Shown: piece after piece, positions 8,574 through 16,492 of the stretch
Layout of the letters: each line of letters opens with the position of its first letter
Position numbering within the stretch: position 1 is the stretch's first letter
Source: Streptomyces sp. A0958
GTDB lineage: Bacteria > Actinomycetota > Actinomycetes > Streptomycetales > Streptomycetaceae
Reading direction: 5' to 3'
Length of the DNA stretch: 64,000 nt
Assembly: GCF_004795035.1 (NCBI RefSeq)
Contig: NZ_SSBK01000020.1
Location: 62,001-126,000, forward strand
Made by a program: the position numbers and the translations under genes
Notes under the pieces: generated by a model
What the model saw: the letters and a program-made list of their open reading frames with translations, nothing else
What the model was told of the DNA's origin: nothing
Database searches by the model: none

Positions 8574-9923
8574 GTGTCCGGTACGGACGTGAAGCTGCTA
8601 CTGCGCTCGACGCGCGTCGTCACCCCCGGGGGAACCCGGCCCGCCGCGGTCGCCGTCACCGGCGGGACCATCGACGCCGTCCTGCCCCACGACACCGGGA
8701 CGCCCCCGGGCGCCCGCGTCGAGGACTTCGGCGACGACGTCCTGCTGCCCGGCCTCGTCGACACCCACGTCCACGTGAACGACCCCGGCCGCACCGAGTG
8801 GGAGGGCTTCCACACCGCCACCCGCGCCGCCGCGGCCGGCGGCATCACCACCCTGCTCGACATGCCCCTCAACTCGCTCCCGCCCACCACCACCGTCGAG
8901 CACCTGCGCGTCAAGCAGCGGGTCGCCGAGCCCAAGGTGCACGTCGACACCGGCTTCTGGGGCGGCGCGATCCCCACGAACGTCAAGGACCTGCGCCCCC
9001 TGTACGAGGCGGGGGTGTTCGGCTTCAAGTGCTTCCTCTCGCCCTCCGGCGTCGAGGAGTTCCCCGAGCTGGACCAGGAGCAGCTGGCCCGGTCGATGGC
9101 CGAGATCGCGGGCTTCGGCGGGCTGCTCATCGTGCACGCGGAGGACCCCCACCACCTGGCGTCCGCGCCGCAGCACGGCGGCCCCGCCTACGCCGACTTC
9201 CTCGCGTCCCGGCCGCGCGACGCCGAGAACACCGCGATCGAGGGGCTCATAGCCCACGCCGAGCGGCTGAACGCCCGCGTCCACGTCCTGCACCTGTCCT
9301 CCAGCGACGCCCTGCCGCTGATCGCCGCCGCCCGGCGCAGGGGCGTCCGCCTCACCGTCGAGACCTGCCCGCACTTCCTCACCCTCACCGCCGAGGAAGT
9401 CCCCGACGGGGCGACCGAGTTCAAGTGCTGCCCGCCGATCCGGGAGGCCGCCAACCAGGACGCGCTGTGGCAGGGGCTCGCCGACGGCACCATCGACTGC
9501 ATAGTCTCCGACCACTCGCCCTGCACCACCGACCTCAAGACGCCGGACTTCGCCTCCGCCTGGGGCGGCATCTCCTCCCTCCAGCTCGGCCTGCCCGCCA
9601 TCTGGACCGAGGCCCGCAGGCGCGGCCACACCCTGGACGACGTCGCCCGCTGGATGTCGGCCGCCCCCGCCGCCCTGGCCGGACTGCACCACAAGGGCGC
9701 GATCGAGGCCGGCCGCGACGCCGACTTCGCCGTCCTCGCCCCCGACGCCACCTTCACCGTCGACCCGGCCGAGCTCTTCCACCGCAACCAGGTCACCGCC
9801 TACGCCGGCCGTACCCTGCACGGCGTGGTCCGGTCCACCTGGCTGCGCGGCGTGCGCATCGCCGCCGACGGCGTCCTCGCCGGACCCACCGGCCGCCTCC
9901 GGACAAGGGACAACCGAGCATGA
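8574..9923 (+). CDS. allB: Allantoinase
   Basis: 449 residues. It hydrolyses allantoin to allantoate in the cytoplasm as a binuclear zinc amidohydrolase. Evidence: the metal motif DTHVHVNDPGRTEWEGF near residue 62, the putative carboxylated Lys in VFGFKCFLSPSG, later metal His in IVHAEDP and HVLHLSS, and the catalytic Asp in DCIVSDHSPCTTDLK. Start is GTG 8574 with GAGGAG upstream. The stop overlaps the alc start (ATGA), so the two enzymes are coupled. The allantoate made here is the substrate of the next gene. Confidence 0.96.
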   Translation: MSGTDVKLLLRSTRVVTPGGTRPAAVAVTGGTIDAVLPHDTGTPPGARVEDFGDDVLLPGLVDTHVHVNDPGRTEWEGFHTATRAAAAGGITTLLDMPLNSLPPTTTVEHLRVKQRVAEPKVHVDTGFWGGAIPTNVKDLRPLYEAGVFGFKCFLSPSGVEEFPELDQEQLARSMAEIAGFGGLLIVHAEDPHHLASAPQHGGPAYADFLASRPRDAENTAIEGLIAHAERLNARVHVLHLSSSDALPLIAAARRRGVRLTVETCPHFLTLTAEEVPDGATEFKCCPPIREAANQDALWQGLADGTIDCIVSDHSPCTTDLKTPDFASAWGGISSLQLGLPAIWTEARRRGHTLDDVARWMSAAPAALAGLHHKGAIEAGRDADFAVLAPDATFTVDPAELFHRNQVTAYAGRTLHGVVRSTWLRGVRIAADGVLAGPTGRLRTRDNRA

Positions 9924-11035
9924 CTGCGACAGCACACTTCACCGGCGACGCGAACCCGTACGGCGGCGGCGACCCGTACGCCGACTACCGCACCGCCGAC
10001 CACCCCTTCACCGACCTGGTCGACCTGGCCGACCGGCGGCTCGGCGCGGGCGTGATCGCCGCCAACGACGAGTTCTTCGCGGAGCGCGAGAACCTGCTGA
10101 AGCCGGAGCCCGCCCACTTCGACCCGGAGCGCCTCGGGCACAAGGGCAAGATCATGGACGGCTGGGAGACCCGCCGCCGGCGCGGCGTGAGCGCTGGCCG
10201 GCCCCACCCGGCGGACGGGGACCACGACTGGGCGCTGATCCGCCTCGGCGCCCCCGGCATCGTGCGCGGCCTGATCGTGGACACCGCCCACTTCCGCGGC
10301 AACCACCCGCAGGCCGTCTCCGTCGAGGCCGTCTCCCTGCCGGGCTCGCCGTCCCCGGAGGAACTGCTCGCCCCCGACGTGAAGTGGACGACGCTCGTCC
10401 CCCGTACGGCCGTCGGCGGCCACGCGGCCAACGGGTTCGCCGTCGACGTGGAGCGGCGCTTCACCCACCTGCGGCTGTGCCAGCACCCGGACGGCGGCAT
10501 AGCCCGGCTCCGGGTGTACGGCGAGGTGGCCCCCGACCCCGCCTGGCTTGCCGCGCTCTCCACCTTCGACGTGGTCGCCCTGGAGAACGGCGGCCGGGTC
10601 GAGGACGCCTCCGACCGCTTCTACTCACCGGCGACCCACACCATCCAGCCCGGCAGGTCCCACAAGATGGACGACGGCTGGGAGACCCGCCGCCGGCGCG
10701 ACCGGGGCAACGACTGGATCCACTACCACCTGGCCGAAGAGGCGGAGATCCGTGCCGTCGAGATCGACACCGCGTACCTGAAGGGCAACGCGGCCGGCTG
10801 GGCCGGGCTCACCGCCCGCGACGCGGAGAGCGGCGCGTGGACCGAGCTGCTGCCACGCACCCGGCTGCAGCCCGACACCAACCACCGCTTCGTCCTGCCC
10901 GAGGCCGTCCGCGCCGACCAGGTCCGGATCGACATCTTCCCGGACGGCGGGATCTCGCGGCTGCGCCTCTTCGGCGCGCTGACCGAACGCGGCGCCGCCC
11001 GGCTGGCCGCCCGCCACGCCGGACTCGGCGGCTGA
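9920..11035 (+). CDS. alc: Allantoicase
   Basis: 371 residues. It hydrolyses allantoate to ureidoglycolate and urea. The protein shows the expected two tandem allantoicase repeats, marked by KGKIMDGWETRRRRG (about 75-90) and HKMDDGWETRRRRD (about 250-265), each followed by a beta-jelly-roll segment with LRVYGEV or LRLFGAL endings. The ATG overlaps the allB stop. Ureidoglycolate yields glyoxylate, the substrate of the malate synthase encoded at the left of the window; no ureidoglycolate lyase is visible here. Confidence 0.96.
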   Translation: MTATAHFTGDANPYGGGDPYADYRTADHPFTDLVDLADRRLGAGVIAANDEFFAERENLLKPEPAHFDPERLGHKGKIMDGWETRRRRGVSAGRPHPADGDHDWALIRLGAPGIVRGLIVDTAHFRGNHPQAVSVEAVSLPGSPSPEELLAPDVKWTTLVPRTAVGGHAANGFAVDVERRFTHLRLCQHPDGGIARLRVYGEVAPDPAWLAALSTFDVVALENGGRVEDASDRFYSPATHTIQPGRSHKMDDGWETRRRRDRGNDWIHYHLAEEAEIRAVEIDTAYLKGNAAGWAGLTARDAESGAWTELLPRTRLQPDTNHRFVLPEAVRADQVRIDIFPDGGISRLRLFGALTERGAARLAARHAGLGG

Positions 11036-11062
11036 CCGGGCCGACCGCGGGGGCGGTCCGGC

Positions 11063-11893
11063 TCAGAACTCCTCGTGCACCTCGGGGTCCCCGCCGAACC
11101 GCTGCGGCCGGCCGCCCGAGATCCGGGCCAGCTCCTCGGCCGTCAGCTCGAAGCCGAACAGGTCCAGGTTCTCGCGCTGACGCCCCGGATCGGCCGACTT
11201 CGGGATCGGCACGGCCCCGAGCTGGGTGTGCCAGCGCAGCACGGCCTGACCCGGGGTGACGCCGTGCGCCTCGGCGACGGCCACCACGTCCGGGTCGGCC
11301 AGCAGGTCGCGGCCGCGCCCCAGCGGGCTCCAGCTCTCCGTGACGATGCCCTTGGCCTCGTGGACGGCCCGCAGCTCCTCCTGCGGCAGCCGGGGGTGCA
11401 GCTCGATCTGGTTCACGGCGGGCAGCTCCCCCGTCTCGCCCTCCAGCCGCTCCAGGTGCTCCGCGGTGAAGTTGGAGACCCCGATCGACCGCACGAGACC
11501 GTCCTCGCGGAGCTTGATCAGCGCCCGCCAGGTGTCCACGTACAGACCGACCCGGGGCAGCGGCCAGTGGATGAGGTAGAGGTCCACGTAGTCCAGGCCG
11601 AGACTGCGCCGGGACTCCTCGAACGAGGCCAGCGTCTTCTCGTAGCCGTGGTGCCGGCCGGGCACCTTGGTCGTGACGAAGACCTCCTCGCGCGGCACCC
11701 CGCTGCGGGCGATGCCGCGTCCCGTACCGGTCTCGTTGCCGTAGTTCAGCGCGGTGTCCACGAGCCGGTAGCCGAGGCCCAGGGCGCCGGAAACGGCCTT
11801 CTCCGCCGCGTCGTCGTCCAGCGGGTAGGTGCCGAGCCCGACCGCCGGGATCGTACGGCCGTCGTTCAGGGTGTGCGCCGGGATACCGGACAT
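11063..11893 (-). CDS. Aldo/keto reductase
   Basis: 276 residues forming one TIM barrel. It is an NADPH-dependent carbonyl reductase of the 2,5-diketo-gluconate reductase-like subgroup. The catalytic tetrad is visible: Asp and Tyr in LVDTALNYGNE, Lys in VFVTTKVPG and His in YLIHWPLP. The cofactor region contains PIPKSADPGRQREN. ATG 11893 is preceded by AGGGAAG. It converges on alc, ending 27 bp from it, and appears unrelated to allantoin use. The true substrate cannot be told from sequence; relatives detoxify aldehydes or reduce keto-sugars. Confidence 0.93.
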   Translation of the reverse strand: MSGIPAHTLNDGRTIPAVGLGTYPLDDDAAEKAVSGALGLGYRLVDTALNYGNETGTGRGIARSGVPREEVFVTTKVPGRHHGYEKTLASFEESRRSLGLDYVDLYLIHWPLPRVGLYVDTWRALIKLREDGLVRSIGVSNFTAEHLERLEGETGELPAVNQIELHPRLPQEELRAVHEAKGIVTESWSPLGRGRDLLADPDVVAVAEAHGVTPGQAVLRWHTQLGAVPIPKSADPGRQRENLDLFGFELTAEELARISGGRPQRFGGDPEVHEEF

Positions 11894-12000
11894 GATCTTC
11901 CCTTCTCGCCTGTTCACCGTCTCGCGGAACGCCCTCCCCGCCCAGCGTAGGCGGGGCGGGGAGGAGCGGCAGTGCGGGAGGGCGGCGGCCCGGCGTCCTG

Positions 12001-12231
12001 TCACCGCCCCCGCGCCGCCTCGCGGTGCAACCGGGCGATGACCTCGTCCACCTGGGCCTGGTCGAAGCCGCGGCGCACCAGTTCGAAGGCCGGGGCGGCG
12101 GCCGACGGGGCGCCGGTGCGGAGCAGGACGATGTAGGCGGCCACCTGGTCGCGGTCGTATCCGCGCCGGACGATGCGGAAGGCGAACTCCTCGTGCGGCG
12201 GGCGGTCGTCCTGCTCGTGCGGCGTGGACAT
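12001..12231 (-). CDS. Small DivIVA-domain-like protein
   Basis: 76 residues with a strong ribosome site (AAGGAGG, 5 nt before ATG 12231). Two short segments, FRIVRRGYDRDQVAAYI and FELVRRGFDQAQVDEVI, match the F-x-x-V-x-R-G-Y/F-D-x-x-Q-V-D signature of the DivIVA N-terminal region. The protein is thus two copies of the membrane-curvature/dimerisation motif with no long coiled coil. Small DivIVA-domain proteins of unknown role are common in Streptomyces; polar growth proteins are the better known relatives. It stands alone between an aldo/keto reductase and an SDR gene. Confidence 0.75.
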   Translation of the reverse strand: MSTPHEQDDRPPHEEFAFRIVRRGYDRDQVAAYIVLLRTGAPSAAAPAFELVRRGFDQAQVDEVIARLHREAARGR

Positions 12232-12274
12232 CAGTGCCTCCTTCGGGCGTCATCGGTGCCCCACCCTGTCATGG

Positions 12275-13021
12275 TCAGGCCGCGTGGCCGCCGTCGACGG
12301 CCAGTTCGGCGCCGGTGACGAAGGCGGCCTCCTCGCCGGCCAGGTACGCGATCAGCGCGGCCACCTCGGCCGTGGTGCCGAACCGGTCCAGCGCGTTCGC
12401 CGCCCGCTGCCCGTCCGCGAACGGGCCGTCGGCGGGGTTGAGGTCGGTGTCCACCGCGCCGGGCTGGACCAGGTTGACGGTGATGCCGCGCGGGCCGAGC
12501 TCACGGGCCAGCGGCTTGGTCAGCCCGCAGAGCGCGGACCTGCTCATCGCGTAGAGGGTGGCGCCGGGGCCGCCCGCGTGCCGGCTCAGGGCCGTACCGA
12601 GGGAGATGATGCGGCCCCCGCGCTCCATCACCTCGGCCGCGGCCCGGCAGGCGAGGAACACCGCCCGCGCGTTCACGGCGAGGACCCGGTCGACGTCGGC
12701 GGGCGTGAGGCTGCTGATGGGGCCGAGGACGCCGATCCCCGCGTTGTTCACCAGGACGTCGAGCCGGCCGAAGGTCTTGGCCGCCCGGTGCACCACCGAG
12801 GCGGCGGCCTCCGGGCCGGCCGCGTCGGCGCGCAGGGCGACCGCGCGGCGGCCGGTCTCCTCGATCGCGCGGACGACCTCCCGGGCGCCCTGCTCGTCCT
12901 GTACGTAGGTCAGCGCCACATCGGCGCCGTCCCGGGCGAGCCGCAGGGCGGTCGCGGCGCCGATACCGCGGCTGCCGCCGGTGACGAGCGCGGTGCGGCC
13001 GGTGCTGACGGTGCTGTTCAT
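12275..13021 (-). CDS. SDR-family oxidoreductase with altered catalytic Lys
   Basis: 248 residues of classical SDR length. The cofactor-binding glycine motif is TGGSRGIG (about residues 15-22) and the NNAG motif is VLVNNAGIG. The active-site segment reads GATLYAMSRSALCGL, so the usual YxxxK is YxxxR here, an unusual change. The preceding Ser is probably in ISLGTALS. Such enzymes reduce 3-ketoacyl or other carbonyl groups with NAD(P)H. With Arg in place of Lys, activity may be reduced or the protein may have another function; a few actinobacterial SDRs share this change, so it may be tolerated. Substrate not assignable. Confidence 0.88.
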   Translation of the reverse strand: MNSTVSTGRTALVTGGSRGIGAATALRLARDGADVALTYVQDEQGAREVVRAIEETGRRAVALRADAAGPEAAASVVHRAAKTFGRLDVLVNNAGIGVLGPISSLTPADVDRVLAVNARAVFLACRAAAEVMERGGRIISLGTALSRHAGGPGATLYAMSRSALCGLTKPLARELGPRGITVNLVQPGAVDTDLNPADGPFADGQRAANALDRFGTTAEVAALIAYLAGEEAAFVTGAELAVDGGHAA

Positions 13022-13118
13022 CGGGGTTCCTGTTCGTTGCCGGTCGTGCTGGCAGGAACCAGGAAAGTCCTTCGGCGGGCCGGAAACCGGCGGGAAACGG
13101 ACGCCAACTCCGGTACGG

Positions 13119-13730
13119 TCAACCCCCTTGCGGCGGGCGCCAGTCCGGCGAGCGGCCGAGTGCCGCCAGGGTGAGGGCGAGCGGGTCGGCGCGGCCCGTC
13201 CGCGGGCCGGCGGCCAGAGCGGGCCGGAAGGCGGCGTCCGGCCGTTCGCGCGCCGGCCCGTCCGGTACCCGCAGGGCGAGGGGCAGGGCGGCCTCCGTCA
13301 CGGCTTCCGGCAGGGCGGTGGGGAGGCCGAGCGCCGCGGCCACGTCCCAGGAGTGCACGACGTAGTCGATGAAGTGGAACCCCATCGCGGTGGTCGCGGA
13401 GAACGTCGCCCCCGTGCTGACCTCCGGCAGCGCGAACCGCCGGGCCGACGCCTCCGGCCGGGCGAACGCGTCGAGTACGGTCCGGGCCGTCCCGCGATAC
13501 CAGGCGGCCGGATCGTCCCCGGCCGGCCGGGGCGCCCAGGCGGCTCCATCGGCTCCCTCGCCCCGCGCGGCGGCGGCGAACCCGAGGTGCTGGGTGCCCA
13601 TGTGCTCCACCAGCAGGCGCAGCGTCCAGCGGTCGCAGGGGGTGGGGCGGTCCCAGTCGCCGGGGCCGGCGCGGTCGACGACGCGTACGGATTCCAGCAC
13701 CGCGATCCGGTCGAGCCGGATGATGTCCAT
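13119..13730 (-). CDS. TIGR03086/maleylpyruvate-isomerase-like metal-binding protein
   Basis: 203 residues. The N-terminal four-helix region contains the DinB/MDMPI-type metal-ligand pattern: WTLRLLVEHMGTQHLG near residue 38 and GFHFIDYVVHSWDVAAALG near residue 118, typical of TIGR03086 actinobacterial proteins related to mycothiol-dependent maleylpyruvate isomerase. These often use mycothiol or bacillithiol in detoxification, but most members are uncharacterised. ATG 13730 starts the frame. It may be co-transcribed with the upstream 144-residue gene (gap 40 bp). Confidence 0.8.
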   Translation of the reverse strand: MDIIRLDRIAVLESVRVVDRAGPGDWDRPTPCDRWTLRLLVEHMGTQHLGFAAAARGEGADGAAWAPRPAGDDPAAWYRGTARTVLDAFARPEASARRFALPEVSTGATFSATTAMGFHFIDYVVHSWDVAAALGLPTALPEAVTEAALPLALRVPDGPARERPDAAFRPALAAGPRTGRADPLALTLAALGRSPDWRPPQGG

Positions 13731-13770
13731 GGTCGGGGTGTCCCTTCGTCGGGGTGCGGGGGCGGTGGGG

Positions 13771-14205
13771 TCAGGGCGCGGCGACGGGCCACGGAGCCGC
13801 CCCGGACACCAGCCGCCACGCGGAGTCGTACACGGCGGAGCGGCTGGTGAACGGGGCCGTCCAGGTCGCCGAGCGCAGGGTGCCGCGGTCCCGGTGGGCG
13901 CGGACGATCCGCCGGTGGTCGGGGCGGGCGACGAAGCCCAGCAGGTGTTCGTGGGCGGTCCAGACGGTGATCGAACCGGAACGGTTCATCCGTGGGCTCA
14001 GGTCTGCCCACAGCCACATGCCGACCGCGCCGGGTGTCCGGGGCCAGGTGCGGCGCAGCCGTATGCCCTCGGCGCCCACGGAGAACGTGCTCCAGGAGCG
14101 GTGCGTGACGAATTCGGTGACCCCGACGAGCACCTCCGACCCGGGCCCCACGGCCCCGGCGGCGGCGCCCGGCCGCCACTGTGTGCTCCAGAGAACGTGC
14201 GGCAT
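13771..14205 (-). CDS. Hypothetical protein, 144 residues
   Basis: The frame starts at ATG 14205 behind a strong AGGAGGAG. The protein has many Trp and aromatic residues (HVLWSTQWRP, MWLWADLSPRM, SAWRLVSGAAPWPV) and no signal peptide or membrane segment. The pattern of beta-strands with HEHLLGFVARPDHRRIV suggests a small alpha-beta ferredoxin-like or ABM-type fold, but I do not recognise the family. It lies between a TIGR03086-type gene and a TetR gene on the same strand. Confidence 0.65.
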   Translation of the reverse strand: MPHVLWSTQWRPGAAAGAVGPGSEVLVGVTEFVTHRSWSTFSVGAEGIRLRRTWPRTPGAVGMWLWADLSPRMNRSGSITVWTAHEHLLGFVARPDHRRIVRAHRDRGTLRSATWTAPFTSRSAVYDSAWRLVSGAAPWPVAAP

Positions 14206-14231
14206 GGGTCTCCTCCTGGCGCGGTTCGGTC

Positions 14232-14257
14232 GTCCGCCGCGGGTCTCCGCGGCGGAC
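14232..14257 (-). terminator. Hairpin downstream of the TetR gene
   Basis: A perfect 11-bp inverted repeat, GTCCGCCGCGG (14232-14242) and CCGCGGCGGAC (14247-14257), has a 4-nt loop. It sits just after the TetR stop at 14330 on the minus strand and before the 144-residue gene. No T-tract follows, so it is a Streptomyces-style terminator or attenuator. Confidence 0.6.
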
Positions 14258-14329
14258 ACCCGGAACACTACAACTGGACGAACGGTCGTGCTATTAGTTT
14301 TGCGGGAGCAAGCGCCTTGAGCGTCGGTC

Positions 14330-14974
14330 CTACGCGTCGGCGGTAAGCGACGACGGGTCCACCGCCACCGCCCGGAGCCGCCCCAGGATCGCGCGCCACG
14401 CCCTCGTGTAGCTCTCGGAGCTGCCACGGAGCACCGAATCGCCGTTCGCCAGTTCCAGGAACGCGATGATCTCGAAGGCGAGCTGGGCGGCGTCGCAGTC
14501 GTCGCGGATCTCGCCCAGTGTCCGCGCCTCCTCGATCCGCCGTTCCACGAAGGAGAACCAGCCGGCCTGGGCCGCCGCGAGCGCGTCGTGCACCGCGCCC
14601 TCGCGGGCGTCGAACTCGGCGAGCGCGGCGTAGAAGAAGCAGCCGCCGGGGAAGACCCGGTCCTGCGAGTAGGCGATCCAGGAGGCGCACAGCTGCCGGA
14701 CGCGGCCCAGGCCGGCAGGTGTGCCGCGCGTCGGGCGCACGACATGCTCGTCGTAGATCGCGACGGCCGCCCGCACGGTCGCCAGCTGGAGCTCCTCCTT
14801 GGAACCGAAGAGCGCGAACACTCCGCTCTTGCTCAGCCGCAGGTCCGTGGCCAGCCGGCCGAGGGACAGCCCTTCGAGTCCCTCCACCGAGGCGACCGCC
14901 GCCGCCCGGGCGAGGACCAGCTGCCGGGTGCGATTGCCCCGCTCGACCCTTCCGTCCTGACGTGTTCCGGCCAT
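14330..14974 (-). CDS. TetR-family regulator
   Basis: 214 residues. The N-terminal helix-turn-helix (about 15-65) reads LSLGRLATDLRLSKSGVFALFGSKEELQLATV. The C-terminal part carries the YxxxH-type ligand domain common in AcrR-like repressors of drug exporters (CASWIAYSQDRVFPGGCFFYAALAEFD). ATG 14974 follows GGAGG at 6 nt. It is divergent from an EamA-type exporter with about 150 bp between them, and probably controls that exporter and itself. No clear palindrome was found in the gap. Confidence 0.92.
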   Translation of the reverse strand: MAGTRQDGRVERGNRTRQLVLARAAAVASVEGLEGLSLGRLATDLRLSKSGVFALFGSKEELQLATVRAAVAIYDEHVVRPTRGTPAGLGRVRQLCASWIAYSQDRVFPGGCFFYAALAEFDAREGAVHDALAAAQAGWFSFVERRIEEARTLGEIRDDCDAAQLAFEIIAFLELANGDSVLRGSSESYTRAWRAILGRLRAVAVDPSSLTADA

Positions 14975-15127
14975 CCGGTGCCTCCGTGCTCCGTGAGGTG
15001 CGGGCGGCTGCCTTCGGGCCCGCCCCCGGGGCTCGTCATTGTAGGAGTGCGCCCGGTAGCGTGATCGTCCCCAGGTGCGAGCCGGTGTCGTCTCCCCGTC
15101 ATCCCTGTGGAGAAACAGGAGAACCAG

Positions 15128-16057
15128 GTGTCGTCCGCAGCCGTCCCCATACCCGCTCTCGCCCCGCCGCGCCGGGCCTGGCTCACCGATCTGCCCGTGC
15201 TGCTGGTGGCGGTGGTCTGGGGCTCCAGCTACCTGGCCGCCAAGGGCATCACCACACCGCAGACCGTCCTCGCCGTCCTCGTGCTGCGGTTCGCCGTCGT
15301 GCTGCCCGTGCTGGTGGTCGCGGGCCGGCGCCGGCTGCGGGCGTTGAGCGCAGCCCAGTGGCGCGGCGCCGGGCTGCTCGGCCTCGTGCTCAGCGGGATC
15401 TTCCTGCTGGAGACGTACGGCATCGTGCACACCTCGGCCACCAACGCCGGGCTCATCATCAGCCTCACCATGATCCTCACCCCGCTCGCCGAGGCCGCCG
15501 TGACCCGGACCAGGCCGACCGGGGCCTTCCTCGCGGCTGCCGGGCTCTCCGTCGCCGGTGTGGTGCTCCTGACCCAGGGCGGCGGGTTCACCAGCCCCTC
15601 GGCCGGTGACCTGCTCATGCTGGCCGCCGCCTTCGCCCGGACCCTGCACGTCCTGCTGATGGCCCGCATCAGGTCCGTCAGGGCGGCGGACTCGCTGTCG
15701 CTGACGACCGTCCAGCTCGGCAGCGCCGTCGCCGTCTTCGCCCTGCTGGCCGCCGCGCCGGGGACGGGCCGGGCGCCGTGGACCGTCGCCGCCGGGTTCG
15801 GGGTGCGGGAGTGGGGCGGGCTGCTGTTCCTGTCGGTGTTCTGCACGCTGTTCGCGTTCTTCGTGCAGATGTGGTCCGTACGCCGCACCTCACCGTCCCG
15901 GGTCAGTCTGCTGCTCGGTACGGAACCGCTGTGGGCCGCCGCCGTCGGCATCGCGATCGGCGGCGAACGCCTCGGCCTGCCCGGGGTCGCCGGCGCCGCG
16001 CTGGTGCTGGCGGGCACGGCCTGGGGGCGCCGCAGCGCGGCCCCGGCCGCGCCCTGA
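15128..16057 (+). CDS. EamA/DMT-family transporter
   Basis: About 309 residues. Start GTG 15128 is favoured by AGGAGA about 6 nt upstream; an in-frame GTG at 15107 is possible. Ten hydrophobic helices are arranged as two EamA repeats (WGSSYLAAKGI near the N-terminus and WSVRRTSPSRVSLLLGTEPLWAAAVG near the C-terminus). DMT transporters export amino acids, metabolites or drugs in exchange for protons. The divergent TetR suggests an inducible exporter. Substrate unknown. Confidence 0.92.
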   Translation: MSSAAVPIPALAPPRRAWLTDLPVLLVAVVWGSSYLAAKGITTPQTVLAVLVLRFAVVLPVLVVAGRRRLRALSAAQWRGAGLLGLVLSGIFLLETYGIVHTSATNAGLIISLTMILTPLAEAAVTRTRPTGAFLAAAGLSVAGVVLLTQGGGFTSPSAGDLLMLAAAFARTLHVLLMARIRSVRAADSLSLTTVQLGSAVAVFALLAAAPGTGRAPWTVAAGFGVREWGGLLFLSVFCTLFAFFVQMWSVRRTSPSRVSLLLGTEPLWAAAVGIAIGGERLGLPGVAGAALVLAGTAWGRRSAAPAAP

Positions 16058-16150
16058 CCGGGGATCACTCCTTGCACCGGGGCACTCTCTTCGACAGGGT
16101 CACTCCCCTCCCCGGCCGGGTCACCCCTCTCCCTGACCGGGTCGCTCCTT
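16056..16150. repeat. Degenerate ~19-bp direct repeat cluster
   Basis: About five imperfect copies of a unit like ACCGGGTCACTCCTC occur head to tail, starting near 16057, 16075, 16094, 16115 and 16135. They fill the gap between the convergent EamA gene and the small membrane-protein gene and run into the latter's last codons. Copies differ by several bases. This is probably GC-rich slippage sequence; no function is visible. Confidence 0.45.
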
Positions 16151-16345
16151 GATCGCGTCCGAGGCGACCATGACGCCCGCCCCGGTCACCAGCAGCACGA
16201 TGCTCGCGAACAGCGGGTACTCGGCGACGAACGGCAGCCGCTGCACCAGGTCGAAGAAGCGGAACCAGTCGAGCCATTCGTGGAGCAGTCCGGTGACCCC
16301 CTGGACGAAGACCAGGAAGCCGACCGTCTCGCAGAGTTTTTTCAT
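16121..16345 (-). CDS. Small membrane protein, 74 residues
   Basis: Starts at ATG 16345 (MKKLCETVGF). Two hydrophobic segments (about 7-24 and 47-64) flank a short loop with LLHEWLDWFRFFDLVQRL, and the tail is charged (IKERPGQGEG). The whole is a two-helix hairpin membrane protein of unknown role. The ribosome site is weak. It is divergent from a two-component kinase 147 bp away, and its last codons overlap a degenerate repeat cluster. Confidence 0.65.
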   Translation of the reverse strand: MKKLCETVGFLVFVQGVTGLLHEWLDWFRFFDLVQRLPFVAEYPLFASIVLLVTGAGVMVASDAIKERPGQGEG

Positions 16346-16492
16346 GACAGCGAGCCTGGCGGCCGGGGCCCCGCCGCCGCGTCGGCCGGTGGGCTGCGTC
16401 CCGGGGTCCGAAAGTCTCCGCCTCCTCGACTTTGGTCGCCCCGGCGCCCCGAACGCCCCGAAGCCGCCCCCCGCGTGCGTAGCTTTGTCGAC

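Noticed and set aside
16056..16150. The repeat cluster as an integration or attachment site
   Set aside because: No integrase or tRNA gene is nearby and the copies are imperfect; simple GC-rich slippage explains it.
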